In this document: positions 6,950 to 16,620 of the stretch, piece by piece
How positions within the stretch are numbered: position 1 is the stretch's first letter
Layout of the letters: each line of letters begins with the position of its first letter
DNA from: Chloroflexota bacterium
GTDB lineage: Bacteria > Chloroflexota > Dehalococcoidia > Lucifugimonadales > UBA826
Assembly: GCA_003228105.1 (NCBI GenBank)
Contig: QGNN01000008.1
Span: 1 to 55,126, forward strand
Direction: 5' to 3'
DNA: 55,126 nt
Notes under the pieces: model-generated
What the model was told of the DNA's origin: nothing
Seen by the model: the letters and a program-made list of their open reading frames with translations, nothing else
The model's database searches: none
Made by a program: the position numbers and the translations under genes

Positions 6950-9640
6950 ATGAATAAAAATGATAATTCCCCAGATCTAATATCAAAAAGGATTTTGCAG
7001 ACCCCCTCAGGTAGTTACACCTATTACCCTATCGACTCTGCCGAAAATGCTGGGCTAATAAACATCGATAAAACCCCTTACTCAATAAGAGTTTTATTAG
7101 AAAATGTGATACGTAACGCCGATGGAGGCCCTGCAACTGAGGATCATATAAAATTAGTGTCTTCTTGGCGTCCAAATAATAAACCGACTACTGAATTCCC
7201 CTACATGCCAGGAAGAGTCCTACTCCAAGACTTCACCGGGGTTCCCGTAGCAGTAGACATAGCAGCCATGAGGGATGCCGTGAGCGAGTTGGGAGCTGAT
7301 GCATCTATCATCAATCCAATTGTCCGATCAGATATGGTTATAGACCATTCAGTCCAAGTGGATAATTTCTCTGTGCCCAACGCACTCAGCCTGAACATTG
7401 AAATGGAATTCGAGAGAAACACTGAAAGGTACCAGTTACTAAAATGGGCTCAAAACGCTTTTGATAATTTTAAAATAATTCCTCCTGGCACCGGAATTGT
7501 TCATCAAGTTAACCTAGAGTACTTGGCAGAAGTTGTTTTGAGTGGAGACGATGTAATCAACCCTGTGGCCTTTCTGGATACATGTGTAGGAACTGACTCT
7601 CACACTACTATGGTTAATGGTTTAGGAGTATTAGGATGGGGAGTGGGTGGAATCGAGGCCGAAGCAGTCATGCTGGGGCAACCATACTATATGGTCGTAC
7701 CTGAGGTAGTTGGAGTAAGACTGACTGGGAACCTCCCAAATGGATCCACAGCAACTGATCTGGTTTTATCGATAGTGGAAATGCTACGTTCAGTGGGGGT
7801 AGTAGAGAAATTCGTTGAATTTTATGGCCCCGGTTTGAAAGAATTAAGCCTTGCTGACCGAGCCACAATAGCAAACATGGCCCCTGAATATGGGGCAACC
7901 TGTGGGTTTTTCCCTATAGATCATCAAACCCTAAAATATCTAAAAGATACTGGACGTGATACAGCAGTAATAGAACTGGTAGAACAGTACTCAAAAACGA
8001 ATAAATTTTATTATGATGACCAAATGGAACCCGATTACAGTGTAAATATTGATTTTGACATATCTACAGTGATCCCATCCATGGCAGGGCCCAAACGTCC
8101 ACAAGACAAAATTGCCCTAGAAAACATTCCAGAAAATTTTTTGAAATCTTTTGCTGATTCATCAGGTCGGAACCATAAAATACAAATCAATGAAGAAGAA
8201 GTGGAATTTGGCGATGCCGCAGTAGCAATTGCAGCTATAACAAGTTGTACCAACACCTCGAATCCATCTGTTATGGTGGGAGCCGGTTTATTGGCACGAA
8301 ACGCAAGAGAAAAAGGATTGCAAAGGAAACCATGGGTTAAGTCGAGTTTGGCACCAGGTTCCACTGTAGTGACTAGATATTTAGAAGCTGCAGGATTAAA
8401 TGAGGATCTTGATTACTTGGGTTTTAACACAGTGGGTTATGGTTGCACCACCTGCATTGGCAATTCAGGACCACTACCACAACCGGTCGCGGAGGCGGTT
8501 TCCAATAATGATCTAACTGTAGCAGCGGTTCTAAGTGGGAATAGGAATTTTGAAGGCAGGGTCCACCCCCAAGTTAAAGCTAATTATTTGGCCTCTCCAA
8601 TGCTGGTAGTGGCCTATGCTATCGCTGGTAGCGTGGATGTCAATCTGATAGAAGACCCAATCGGTCAGGATTCATCAGGAAATGCGGTTTTCCTGAAAGA
8701 CATTTGGCCCACGCAAGATGATATTTCAAAAACGATATCTTCATGTCTCACACCAGAAATGTTCCAAGAACAATACAGTAAGGTGGTCGATGGCCCTCAA
8801 GAGTGGCAAAACCTAGAAACGTCTTCTACTTTAAATTTCAACTGGAACAAAGAGTCTACATATATTCAAAAACCTCCGTATTTTGACAATTTTTCCAAAA
8901 ACCCTTCTGAAAGAACAGAAATCATCAATGCCCGGGTTCTAGTTTACTTGGAGGATTCAGTAACCACGGATCATATTTCGCCAGCAGGATCTATACCTCC
9001 GAGTAGTCCAGCAGGTCAATTTCTACTGGGGAATGACGTCCCTCGTCAGGAATACAACTCATTCGGATCTAGAAGAGGGAATCACGATGTAATGGTTAGA
9101 GGTACATTTGCAAATATTAGACTTAGAAATAAGTTAAACCCAAACATGGAAGGCGACTGGACTGTCCATCAGCCTTCCGAAGAAGTTATGCGTATTTACG
9201 AAGCTTCAGAAAAATATAAATTTGAAAAAGTTCCTTTAATCATTATTGCAGGTAAAGAATATGGTACCGGCAGTTCGAGAGATTGGGCTGCTAAAGGACC
9301 TATGCTCCTTGGGGTTAGAGCCGTAATAGCCGAAAGTTTTGAGAGAATCCACAGGTCAAACCTAATAGGTATGGGAGTTTTACCATTAGTTTTCACAAAC
9401 GGACAAACAGCTGTGTCGCTTGGCTTAGATGGAACAGAAACATATGATATACCTGGGGTTGCAAATAGTGTAACTCCTTCTTCCATCATTGAAATTACTG
9501 CCACCTCAAAAGCAGGTGAGGTGATTAAGTTTGAGCTTTTAACCCGTATAGACACTGAAATTGAAAACGAATATTACAGACACAACGGACTCCTGCCCTA
9601 TGTACTTCGTCAAATGATGTCTGAAAATTCAGTTTCATGA
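6950..9640 (+). CDS. acnA: Aconitate hydratase A
   Basis: An 896-residue aconitase that converts citrate to isocitrate in the TCA cycle. Full length for the AcnA/IRP1 type. The three iron-sulfur cysteines are at 433 (TSCTNTSNPSVM), 499 and 502 (GYGCTTCIGNSG). The C-terminal swivel domain has GKEYGTGSSRDWAAKG and the RIHRSNLIGMGVLP region. It lacks obvious deletions and could be active. It is convergent with recG, whose stop is only about 30 bases away, and no strong terminator is visible between them. Confidence 0.96.
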   Translation: MNKNDNSPDLISKRILQTPSGSYTYYPIDSAENAGLINIDKTPYSIRVLLENVIRNADGGPATEDHIKLVSSWRPNNKPTTEFPYMPGRVLLQDFTGVPVAVDIAAMRDAVSELGADASIINPIVRSDMVIDHSVQVDNFSVPNALSLNIEMEFERNTERYQLLKWAQNAFDNFKIIPPGTGIVHQVNLEYLAEVVLSGDDVINPVAFLDTCVGTDSHTTMVNGLGVLGWGVGGIEAEAVMLGQPYYMVVPEVVGVRLTGNLPNGSTATDLVLSIVEMLRSVGVVEKFVEFYGPGLKELSLADRATIANMAPEYGATCGFFPIDHQTLKYLKDTGRDTAVIELVEQYSKTNKFYYDDQMEPDYSVNIDFDISTVIPSMAGPKRPQDKIALENIPENFLKSFADSSGRNHKIQINEEEVEFGDAAVAIAAITSCTNTSNPSVMVGAGLLARNAREKGLQRKPWVKSSLAPGSTVVTRYLEAAGLNEDLDYLGFNTVGYGCTTCIGNSGPLPQPVAEAVSNNDLTVAAVLSGNRNFEGRVHPQVKANYLASPMLVVAYAIAGSVDVNLIEDPIGQDSSGNAVFLKDIWPTQDDISKTISSCLTPEMFQEQYSKVVDGPQEWQNLETSSTLNFNWNKESTYIQKPPYFDNFSKNPSERTEIINARVLVYLEDSVTTDHISPAGSIPPSSPAGQFLLGNDVPRQEYNSFGSRRGNHDVMVRGTFANIRLRNKLNPNMEGDWTVHQPSEEVMRIYEASEKYKFEKVPLIIIAGKEYGTGSSRDWAAKGPMLLGVRAVIAESFERIHRSNLIGMGVLPLVFTNGQTAVSLGLDGTETYDIPGVANSVTPSSIIEITATSKAGEVIKFELLTRIDTEIENEYYRHNGLLPYVLRQMMSENSVS

Positions 9641-9670
9641 GAACTGGATTTGAGTCCAAAGGTTTAGTTG

Positions 9671-12058
9671 TCACGTAATGCTAAGTTCCTTAAGCCGTTC
9701 GCCAAGTTGAATTTTCAAGGCCTGATGTTGTTCTGAAGATAATTCATAATCTAAATTCAAAACTTTGGCGGCTTCTATCCCGGCCAATGAAACAAGGTCT
9801 ATATCAGATGGATCTGCGACTCGAAAAAAGGGAGTCCCACTTTGTCTCCTACCTCCTATCAGATCTCCAGCACCTCGCATTCGCAAATCTTCATCTGCTA
9901 ACCTGAATCCATCATTTATTCTATGCAAAATATCCATGCGTTCTTTCGAGTCGCCACTTGGGCTGTCAGACATCAAAATGCAATAACTCTGATGTTCTCC
10001 CCTACCAACTCGACCCCTGAATTGATGCAATTGAGAGAGCCCAAATCTCTCCGCACCATCGATCAACATTACACTAGCGTTGGGAATATCTACCCCAACT
10101 TCGATTACGGATGTGGCCACCAAAATATGTAATTTCCCAGACCGGAAATCGTTCATTACTGACTCCTTTTCTGACAATTTCATTCTTCCATGCAGCAATC
10201 CCACTTTCATTTCAGGAAAAATATCCTTTGACAATTTTTCGTACTCTTCAACGGCAGCCCTTGATTGTAAGGATTCTGATTCCTCAATCAATGGGCAAAC
10301 AACGAATACTTGTCTACCTTTGAAAATCTCCTTTCGTATAAACCGATGTACTTCTTCGCGCTTATCCTGTTCATAGACATATGTTTGAATAGGTTTCCTT
10401 CCGACCGGCATCTGGTCTATCACAGACAAATCCAAATCTCCGATCATAGTAAAATATAAGGATCGGGGTATGGGGGTAGCTGACATAAGTAACAGGTGAG
10501 GGCGAGGTTCTATATGATCAAATACATTTTTCTGATTTATGCCAAATCGATGCTGTTCATCTACAACAAGTAAAGCCAAATTAGGTATGTCAATTGAATT
10601 CTGTATAAGAGCATGGGTTCCAACGATAATGTCGGCCTGACCAGAGCGAATAATTTCTTGGGTAAGGGCTTTTTCTCGGTTTCCCAAGCTCCCGTTTAGC
10701 AAAGCAATCGTCAATTTGTTATCGGAACCTTGTAGTTTGGTTTCAATAACGTTCGGCAAACCCTCCATCAAAGGAATTGAACTAGAATCAGAGAAAAAAT
10801 TCCGTAAAGTCATAAAATGCTGTTCGGACAAAACCTCAGTTGGTACCATCATTGCCGATTGATAACCATCCACTGCCGCCTGTATCATCCCTGTTAAGGC
10901 AACCAGTGTTTTTCCGCTTCCTACGTCTCCTTGGAGGACTCGGCGCATGGGGATACCACTATATAAATCCTCACCAATCTCATCCATGCATCTAGATTGA
11001 GCTAAGGTGAGTTTAAATGGTAATGTGGAAATAAATTGGTCAAGTACGTCACGGTTTTGATTTAGCGATATCCCGGAAACCTGATTCTTCCAATCAAGTT
11101 TTTTCTTACGCATGATCAGCTGTACTAAAAACAATTCGTCAAAAGCCATTCTTCTTCGTGCTCTACTGAAATCTTGAATATTTTTAGGATAATGATATCT
11201 AGCAATCGCTTTTTTTATGGGGTAAAGACCTGTCCGGCTGAGCAGAGTTTGTGGTAAATACTCATCTAATTGATCTAAGCTAGAAATAAGGGCCGCATAT
11301 ATTTCCTTTCTTAGCGATTTCATAGAAATACCTTGAGAAAGCCCATATACTGGCACTAATCGGCCTGTGTGCAACCTAGTAAGGCCTGGAATAATATGTT
11401 CGTACACCGCATTCTTATATATCGGTCTGCCTTTTTCATATTCCACCTTCCCACTCAGCATCACTTTATGTCCCGGTTTAAGATCTGTAGCTATCCACGG
11501 CTGACCATAGAAAATCGCTTTCATTGAGCCTGCAGGATCTAGAAAAACAACTTCCACTCGTTTTCGTTTTTGACTACCTTTCATCGCCAGGGATTTAACA
11601 GTCATTTCAGAGGACTGAGTTTCTCCCTCAATCAAATGAGGTATTTCCCGAACATTGCTGAAATCTTCGTGTCGTTCAGGAAAATATAAAATTAAATCCT
11701 TAACAGTATCTAGACCTAGGGTTTCCGATATTTTTTTTACTGGCCATCCCTTTCCGTTCTTTTTTAATGATTCAATAGAATCAGCTAAAAATATTTCTTT
11801 TCGCTTTCGGTTAGGAAGATTAGCTTTTACCTCAGGGTCTAAGACTTGAATTACTTCTGTCACTGCATGAGCCCGTTGTTGTTTATTCAGCATCGAATAA
11901 CCTTTCAAAGGCTCCAATATCTGATCAGGAAACATTTTTGTATTTAAAGACAAAAAAGCCTCTATCCCTCCTATCACAGTAGAATCATCGAATTCTGAAG
12001 CTATCTCCTGTTTCAGAATCTTTTTCAAGGTTTCCATTATCAAATTGCGACTGACCAT
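9671..12058 (-). CDS. recG: ATP-dependent DNA helicase RecG
   Basis: Branch-migration helicase that reverses stalled forks and processes Holliday junctions. It shows the OB-type wedge domain, Walker A GDVGSGKT, the DExH box DEQH, motif III SATPIPRS, and motif VI QFRGRVGRG. About 795 residues with an N-terminal extension, as in Dehalococcoidia and Cyanobacteria. The start is uncertain: ATG 12058 is used, while TTG 12076 or ATG 12037 are possible, and none has a clear ribosome-binding site. It follows fakA closely on the same strand (fakA stop at 12084), which is the gene order known from Firmicutes. Confidence 0.95.
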   Translation of the reverse strand: MVSRNLIMETLKKILKQEIASEFDDSTVIGGIEAFLSLNTKMFPDQILEPLKGYSMLNKQQRAHAVTEVIQVLDPEVKANLPNRKRKEIFLADSIESLKKNGKGWPVKKISETLGLDTVKDLILYFPERHEDFSNVREIPHLIEGETQSSEMTVKSLAMKGSQKRKRVEVVFLDPAGSMKAIFYGQPWIATDLKPGHKVMLSGKVEYEKGRPIYKNAVYEHIIPGLTRLHTGRLVPVYGLSQGISMKSLRKEIYAALISSLDQLDEYLPQTLLSRTGLYPIKKAIARYHYPKNIQDFSRARRRMAFDELFLVQLIMRKKKLDWKNQVSGISLNQNRDVLDQFISTLPFKLTLAQSRCMDEIGEDLYSGIPMRRVLQGDVGSGKTLVALTGMIQAAVDGYQSAMMVPTEVLSEQHFMTLRNFFSDSSSIPLMEGLPNVIETKLQGSDNKLTIALLNGSLGNREKALTQEIIRSGQADIIVGTHALIQNSIDIPNLALLVVDEQHRFGINQKNVFDHIEPRPHLLLMSATPIPRSLYFTMIGDLDLSVIDQMPVGRKPIQTYVYEQDKREEVHRFIRKEIFKGRQVFVVCPLIEESESLQSRAAVEEYEKLSKDIFPEMKVGLLHGRMKLSEKESVMNDFRSGKLHILVATSVIEVGVDIPNASVMLIDGAERFGLSQLHQFRGRVGRGEHQSYCILMSDSPSGDSKERMDILHRINDGFRLADEDLRMRGAGDLIGGRRQSGTPFFRVADPSDIDLVSLAGIEAAKVLNLDYELSSEQHQALKIQLGERLKELSIT

Positions 12059-12083
12059 AGTTTGCCGATATGCCAACTGATAA

Positions 12084-13745
12084 CTAATTACTTAAAACGG
12101 AGATCAGGTAATCATAATGAGGTTGTCCGCCTATATGCAGTTCAACGACATCTTCTTCGAAATTTTCCATATTATGATCCAAAAAATTATTGATCCGTTC
12201 GATATCACTGCTATTCATTCCGTTACCCAGAAGAACCGTGACATGTTCTACACTTTGCCTCAATTCCTCTCGAATTACTTCCAGAAATAACTCATCTAGG
12301 TTATTTCCAGATTTGTGAATCTCCCCTTCAACCATCACCATTGGTTGTTGTTGATCCACCTTCACCCCGTTTATTTTCACCGATCTAGAAGATCTAAATA
12401 TCGCGATTGTCTTGATATGAGGTATCAATCGACCCATTATTTCTTTGTTTTGCAAAGCCGATATGTCTGGATCAAAATTAAATAGACATTCTAGTCCTTG
12501 TACTTGGGTTTCCGTAGGCAATATCTCAATGGTAGAGGTGAGTAATTCAGCGGCTTGATTAGCCGCCGGAATGACATTTTTGTCATTGGTTAAAAGCAAA
12601 ATAGAATCTGCTTTAACTTGATTTACCGCCGAAACTATATCATCAACGCTGGGATTCATATCCAATCCCCCGTCAATCACCAGATCAACTCCTAGTTCAT
12701 TATTCATCCTTACAATTCCGTCCCCATTAACAATGGACAGGAGAGCCGTTTGGTCAGATAAATCAATCTGTAATCTAGGTTCTCTCTTTCTGGAAGAATT
12801 TAATATCTCCTGGGACTGAGTTTCCATATTCTCTATGGAAACTGACGCAATACTTCCCACTTTAACAGCTTTAGAAAGGGCATTTCCAGGATCGAGGGTA
12901 TGAATATGAATCCTGAATATCTTCTGCTCTCCCACAATAACAGTGGAATTACCTAGACCTTCAAAAAGTTTCTCCACAATTTGCAAGTTTTGACTAGTAT
13001 CCAAAAGAAATTGAGTGCAGTATCCAAAATCATCTTCAGATCCAAAATGATCTGATATAAGATTCTCAACCCCTGCACCACCCTCTTCTGGAAATCTCAG
13101 CGCAATAGGGAAGGTATTCGGGTCACTACCGTCAAGAAAAACTAACATGCCTTTCAACATAATCTCAAGCCCATAGCCTCCTGAATCGACCACACCACTT
13201 TCCTTCAATATGGGAAGCAATTCCGGTGTCCTATTTACCGATTTTTCTGCCTCCTTCACCAGAGATTGAAACAAATGTTTAACAGAAAGTTTTTTTCCTT
13301 TAAGAGAGTCCGCTTTGGTCGCAACGTCTGAAAGCACCGTGAGCATGGTCCCTTCAGAAGGGTTTTTCACAGATTTGAATGCCTTGAGTCGAGCGTTATT
13401 GATGGCACCAGCTATAATTTCAAAGTCGATTTTAGACCTATGGCAAGACAAATGCTCAACCAGCCCTTGAAATATTTGGGCCAAAATTATTCCGCTATTA
13501 CCTCTCCCCTCATAGAGAGCTGCCTCTGCTAGTTGATCCATAAGTTCGTAAAGATTATTGTATGAAGCCGATGACATCCGAGATTGAATTCCATTCAATG
13601 TACCGTACATATTGGTACCAGTATCCCCATCGGGAACCGGAAAGACATTTAGAGAATTTATAGCATCAACATGTCGCTTAAAAAAAACAACAGAGGAGCT
13701 AAACATTCCCAAAAAAGTATCTGCTGCTGTTAGATTGGAATCCAT
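12084..13745 (-). CDS. fakA: DAK2-domain fatty acid kinase (FakA/YloV family)
   Basis: A 553-residue protein matching the length of Bacillus YloV. FakA phosphorylates fatty acids bound to a FakB (DegV) partner, feeding them into phospholipid synthesis. Residues 33-46 carry NVFPVPDGDTGTNM, the Mg-ATP site of the DhaL-like domain. The middle and C-terminal domains (DegV-like part, DGDGI-type turn near VNGDGIVRM) are complete. No FakB gene is in the window. It heads a fakA-recG unit that diverges from rpmB. The Asp23-like gene that often sits here in Firmicutes is absent. Confidence 0.9.
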   Translation of the reverse strand: MDSNLTAADTFLGMFSSSVVFFKRHVDAINSLNVFPVPDGDTGTNMYGTLNGIQSRMSSASYNNLYELMDQLAEAALYEGRGNSGIILAQIFQGLVEHLSCHRSKIDFEIIAGAINNARLKAFKSVKNPSEGTMLTVLSDVATKADSLKGKKLSVKHLFQSLVKEAEKSVNRTPELLPILKESGVVDSGGYGLEIMLKGMLVFLDGSDPNTFPIALRFPEEGGAGVENLISDHFGSEDDFGYCTQFLLDTSQNLQIVEKLFEGLGNSTVIVGEQKIFRIHIHTLDPGNALSKAVKVGSIASVSIENMETQSQEILNSSRKREPRLQIDLSDQTALLSIVNGDGIVRMNNELGVDLVIDGGLDMNPSVDDIVSAVNQVKADSILLLTNDKNVIPAANQAAELLTSTIEILPTETQVQGLECLFNFDPDISALQNKEIMGRLIPHIKTIAIFRSSRSVKINGVKVDQQQPMVMVEGEIHKSGNNLDELFLEVIREELRQSVEHVTVLLGNGMNSSDIERINNFLDHNMENFEEDVVELHIGGQPHYDYLISVLSN

Positions 13746-13776
13746 TATAGGTACACCACAACGAAAATATGCTGGA

Positions 13777-13805
13777 AGTATAATAAAGGATATGGTATTT
13801 TTTAA
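13777..13805 (-). promoter_or_regulatory. Probable promoter of fakA-recG
   Basis: On the minus strand, TTAAAA (13805-13800) and TATACT (13782-13777) are separated by 17 bases. A start near 13770 would give a leader of about 25 bases before the fakA ATG at 13745. Confidence 0.5.
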
Positions 13806-13900
13806 CTTGGATTTCTTCCAATGCTAAGGCGATTTATGAACTGTAAACTGGTTCAACGGCCCATAAACATACACGTAATGAAATTACCGAAAGGCGAAAA

Positions 13901-14098
13901 ATGGCTACATGTGAAGCTCCAAATTGTAAAATTCAGGTACGGACAGGTAATAAAGTCAGCCATTCCAAAAGGCGAACACGAAGGACATGGAGTCCGAATA
14001 TTCACAAAGCCACCGTTGAAATTGATGGCCAGATGAAAAAAGTCAACATATGCACTCGTTGCTTGAGGACCCAATACAAAACAGCGATGAAAGGTTGA
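13901..14098 (+). CDS. rpmB: 50S ribosomal protein L28
   Basis: A 65-residue large-subunit ribosomal protein. It has the family core NKVSHSKRRTRRTWSPNI and a C-terminal NICTRCLRT. The cysteine pairs (4 and 9; 53 and 56) make it a zinc-binding (C+) form. AAAGG lies a few bases before ATG 13901. Divergent from fakA, a conserved neighbourhood in many bacteria. Confidence 0.95.
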   Translation: MATCEAPNCKIQVRTGNKVSHSKRRTRRTWSPNIHKATVEIDGQMKKVNICTRCLRTQYKTAMKG

Positions 14099-14254
14099 GT
14101 ATTTAATTAATAAAGCATTGTAGGCTTCTTTATACATCAACCGCTGCGTTGACACTCCTTGCCTTGCCTTACTATTATTAATTCCAATCATTTCTAGTCT
14201 TAGCTGCTTGTTTAGTAGCTATATGAATAAGTTCACATATTGAGGTTCACTTGT

Positions 14255-15226
14255 ATGGCTGAATACAGCAAACCCGAAGCAGTTGATTGGGCGAGAGAAA
14301 ATCTTCGTGGGCAATGGTCCACCCTAATGACCCCTTTTACGCCAGAAGATGAGATAGATGAGGAGGGACTTCGGAGGGATATACGGCATGTGAAATCTTT
14401 GGGTACTAAAGGTGCCGGTTGTACCTGGGGTATGGGAGAGTTCTGGACCCTAACCAAAGAGGAAAGGTTGCGAGTCTATGACATTGTGAGCGATGAAGCT
14501 GGGAATGGGTGGCCGATCGGAGCCCACGTGTCCCATACCTCTTTAAAAGAAATGCTAGATCTAGCCAGCTATGCAGAACATGTTGGGTTTGATTTATTAA
14601 TCGTGGCCGCTCCTTATTTTGCTACAAAAACTGAGGACCAGGTGATAGATTGGGTCAGAAAATTAGCTGACAACACAAATTTGGCGATTATGTATTACAA
14701 CTCCCCACAGTTTGGAACTGTTTTAGATGCAAACGGGTTAGATAGAATTTGCAATATTTCGAATGTAGTAGGAGTAAAAGAAGCTAGTTTCAATCCAGAA
14801 CTTTCAATTGACACTCACCTAAAAATAGGGAATAAAGCTATCATAAGTACCCCTGATGAATGGATATTCCAGAAAGGAAAAGAACTAGGTTTTGAACAAC
14901 AAGTTATGTTTGCCAACACCTCTGATTGGAGATTTGACACACCAGATTCCAACTACTACGTACAGTTTATTGACAAAGTGATGGAAGGGGATCTAGATAA
15001 CGATTTTTATGACACTAACATAAAACCGATTAAAGAGGTTTCAGACAAATGGTGGAAATACACTGTGCAAAAAATGGGAGGGGCTTTGCCTGCCTCCTTA
15101 TGTAAGTATTGGGGTGAAATTATGGGAATGTCAGGTGGCCACGTCAGAGCACCACTGACGGATCTTACAAATGATGAAAAGGACCAGTTGAAAAATGACA
15201 TAGCAGCCGCTAAAGGCATTCAGTAA
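14255..15226 (+). CDS. Dihydrodipicolinate synthase-like class I aldolase
   Basis: A 323-residue DapA-superfamily TIM barrel. Lys175 in VVGVKEASF should form the Schiff base, and Tyr147/148 (IMYYNSP) is the acid/base tyrosine. The usual GTTGE loop is altered to GCTWGMGEFWTLT, and the protein is longer than DapA at the C-terminus, so it is not the lysine-pathway enzyme; the true dapA is at 45968. Relatives cleave or condense pyruvate or keto-acid derivatives in sugar-acid and aromatic catabolism. ATG 14255 is preferred to TTG 14240 because GAGGT lies eight bases before it. The MfnB-TusA gene follows after about 50 bases and may share a transcript. Confidence 0.85.
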   Translation: MAEYSKPEAVDWARENLRGQWSTLMTPFTPEDEIDEEGLRRDIRHVKSLGTKGAGCTWGMGEFWTLTKEERLRVYDIVSDEAGNGWPIGAHVSHTSLKEMLDLASYAEHVGFDLLIVAAPYFATKTEDQVIDWVRKLADNTNLAIMYYNSPQFGTVLDANGLDRICNISNVVGVKEASFNPELSIDTHLKIGNKAIISTPDEWIFQKGKELGFEQQVMFANTSDWRFDTPDSNYYVQFIDKVMEGDLDNDFYDTNIKPIKEVSDKWWKYTVQKMGGALPASLCKYWGEIMGMSGGHVRAPLTDLTNDEKDQLKNDIAAAKGIQ

Positions 15227-15277
15227 ATAGGAACATAGAACAGAAATAGTCATGAATAGTCACGAGGAATACCCGAA

Positions 15278-16261
15278 ATGATTCTTATGGTAAGTGTCCA
15301 AGATTTATATGAAGCAAAGCAAGCTCTCAAGGGTGGAGCCGATATAGTCGACGTTAAAAACCTTCAAGAAGCCCTAGTTGGTTCAGCTCATCCGAACGTA
15401 GTAAAAGAAATCAGAGACGAAGTTCCAAGTGCCCATCATGCAAGCGTGACTCTGGGAGTGGTGCCTGACCAAATAGGGACAGTTTCTATGGCCGTTTATG
15501 CCGCAGGAATCCTTGATGCAACCTCGGTCAAAGTGGGCTTCATGGTGAGGGATTACGAAGTTGCATTAGAAACGTTATTAGCAGCAAAAGAAGCTTTAAA
15601 AGGAACGCAAACTAAACTCATCGGTTCACTTTTCGCAGACAACCTACTCCATGACGGTGGCATTGACCCAGACCTGATGGTGAAATTAGCGAAAGAAGGC
15701 CAATGTGACGGATTTCTAATAGATACTCTTGTCAAAGACGGTAGAAATTTATTCGATTTTATACCCGAAGAACGTCTCAAAGAAATGGTTTTGGAAGGAA
15801 AGGAGTTGGGCATGAGCACGGCTTTATCGGGCCATCTGAAAATGAGTGACCTTGACGAACTTTCAAGGGTTAATCCTGATATAGTAGGGGTCAGGGGAGC
15901 TGTGTGCCAAAAGGGCGATCGGGATTCCAGAGTTCATTGGGAATCTGTATCGGAGTTCAAAAAACAACTAGATCTCAGGCAAACCGGTGAAATCAATGTT
16001 CACAGTGAACAGGGAGCCCCTTCAGTAAACCAAGAATCGGAGGGATGGATAATAATAGATGGGACCGGAAAGACCTGTGCTGGAATAATAGCAGCTCTTA
16101 GTATGCAAATAGGTGAGGATTCTTCATCGTTTGTCGAAGTGATTATCCCTGATGTATTAAACACATATGACCTAATAGTCTGGGCAGAAAAAAATAACCA
16201 TGACATCGTCACCCAAAGAAAAGATGCAGAAGGCTCTGTAAGAATGCTCATTAAGCCATAA
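15278..16261 (+). CDS. mfnB: MfnB-like (5-formylfuran-3-yl)methyl phosphate synthase fused to a TusA-like domain
   Basis: A 327-residue two-domain protein. Residues 1-232 match MfnB, which makes the furan phosphate precursor of methanofuran from two triose phosphates. Lys27 (ADIVDVKN) and Lys85 fall exactly at the catalytic positions of the archaeal enzyme, with Asp149/Lys153 two residues before the expected Asp151/Lys155 (numbers from memory). After a linker, residues 256-327 have a TusA fold pattern: DGTGKTC, then a YDLIVWAEKNNHDI segment and an IKP end. The normal Cys-Pro is Cys267-Ala. TusA proteins carry persulfide sulfur. The fusion is unexpected, and no other furan-cofactor gene is in the window. 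A terminator follows. Confidence 0.82.
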   Translation: MILMVSVQDLYEAKQALKGGADIVDVKNLQEALVGSAHPNVVKEIRDEVPSAHHASVTLGVVPDQIGTVSMAVYAAGILDATSVKVGFMVRDYEVALETLLAAKEALKGTQTKLIGSLFADNLLHDGGIDPDLMVKLAKEGQCDGFLIDTLVKDGRNLFDFIPEERLKEMVLEGKELGMSTALSGHLKMSDLDELSRVNPDIVGVRGAVCQKGDRDSRVHWESVSEFKKQLDLRQTGEINVHSEQGAPSVNQESEGWIIIDGTGKTCAGIIAALSMQIGEDSSSFVEVIIPDVLNTYDLIVWAEKNNHDIVTQRKDAEGSVRMLIKP

Positions 16262-16288
16262 TTCTGACGCCATTCAACAATTAGAGAT

Positions 16289-16321
16289 GCACTCGGCAAT
16301 TAATTTTATCGAGTGTTTTTC
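16289..16321 (+). terminator. Rho-independent terminator after the MfnB-TusA gene
   Basis: CACTCG (16290-16295) pairs with CGAGTG (16310-16315), extended by one G-T pair, followed by TTTTTCT. The loop is 14 bases. It ends the DapA-like/MfnB-TusA unit and lies just ahead of the next promoter region. Confidence 0.6.
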
Positions 16322-16347
16322 TATTATGCTAGGATTAAAGAACTGTT

Positions 16348-16620
16348 ATGGACTCAAATATTTATGAAATAGTTGGATTAATACGGGATATCGCATTCAT
16401 CATTTGCCTCCTGTTGATTTGCATTTTTTTGTTTTTAACTATTAAAAAAATCAACCGGCTGCTGGAATCGCTTACTAGACACTCTCAAAATGTGGAAAAC
16501 ATCACCGATACCATCGCAGATAGGTTCTCGGGGAGTCTGGGGAGGTTCAGCCGCATTTTAAAATTGTTTAGCTTGATTGGAGGATTTTCCAGAAAAAAAC
16601 ACCGAAAAGGAGACAATTAA
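16348..16620 (+). CDS. Small single-pass membrane protein with a coiled-coil-like tail
   Basis: A 90-residue protein of unknown function. One hydrophobic helix spans roughly residues 13-32 and is followed by a basic-amphipathic region (KKINRLLESLTRHSQNVENI) and a lysine-rich end. Its stop codon overlaps the ATG of the next gene by one base, so the two are translationally coupled. Pairing of such a DUF948-like membrane protein with a YtxH protein is common in Firmicutes and suggests a shared envelope-stress role. That role is inference. Confidence 0.7.
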   Translation: MDSNIYEIVGLIRDIAFIICLLLICIFLFLTIKKINRLLESLTRHSQNVENITDTIADRFSGSLGRFSRILKLFSLIGGFSRKKHRKGDN

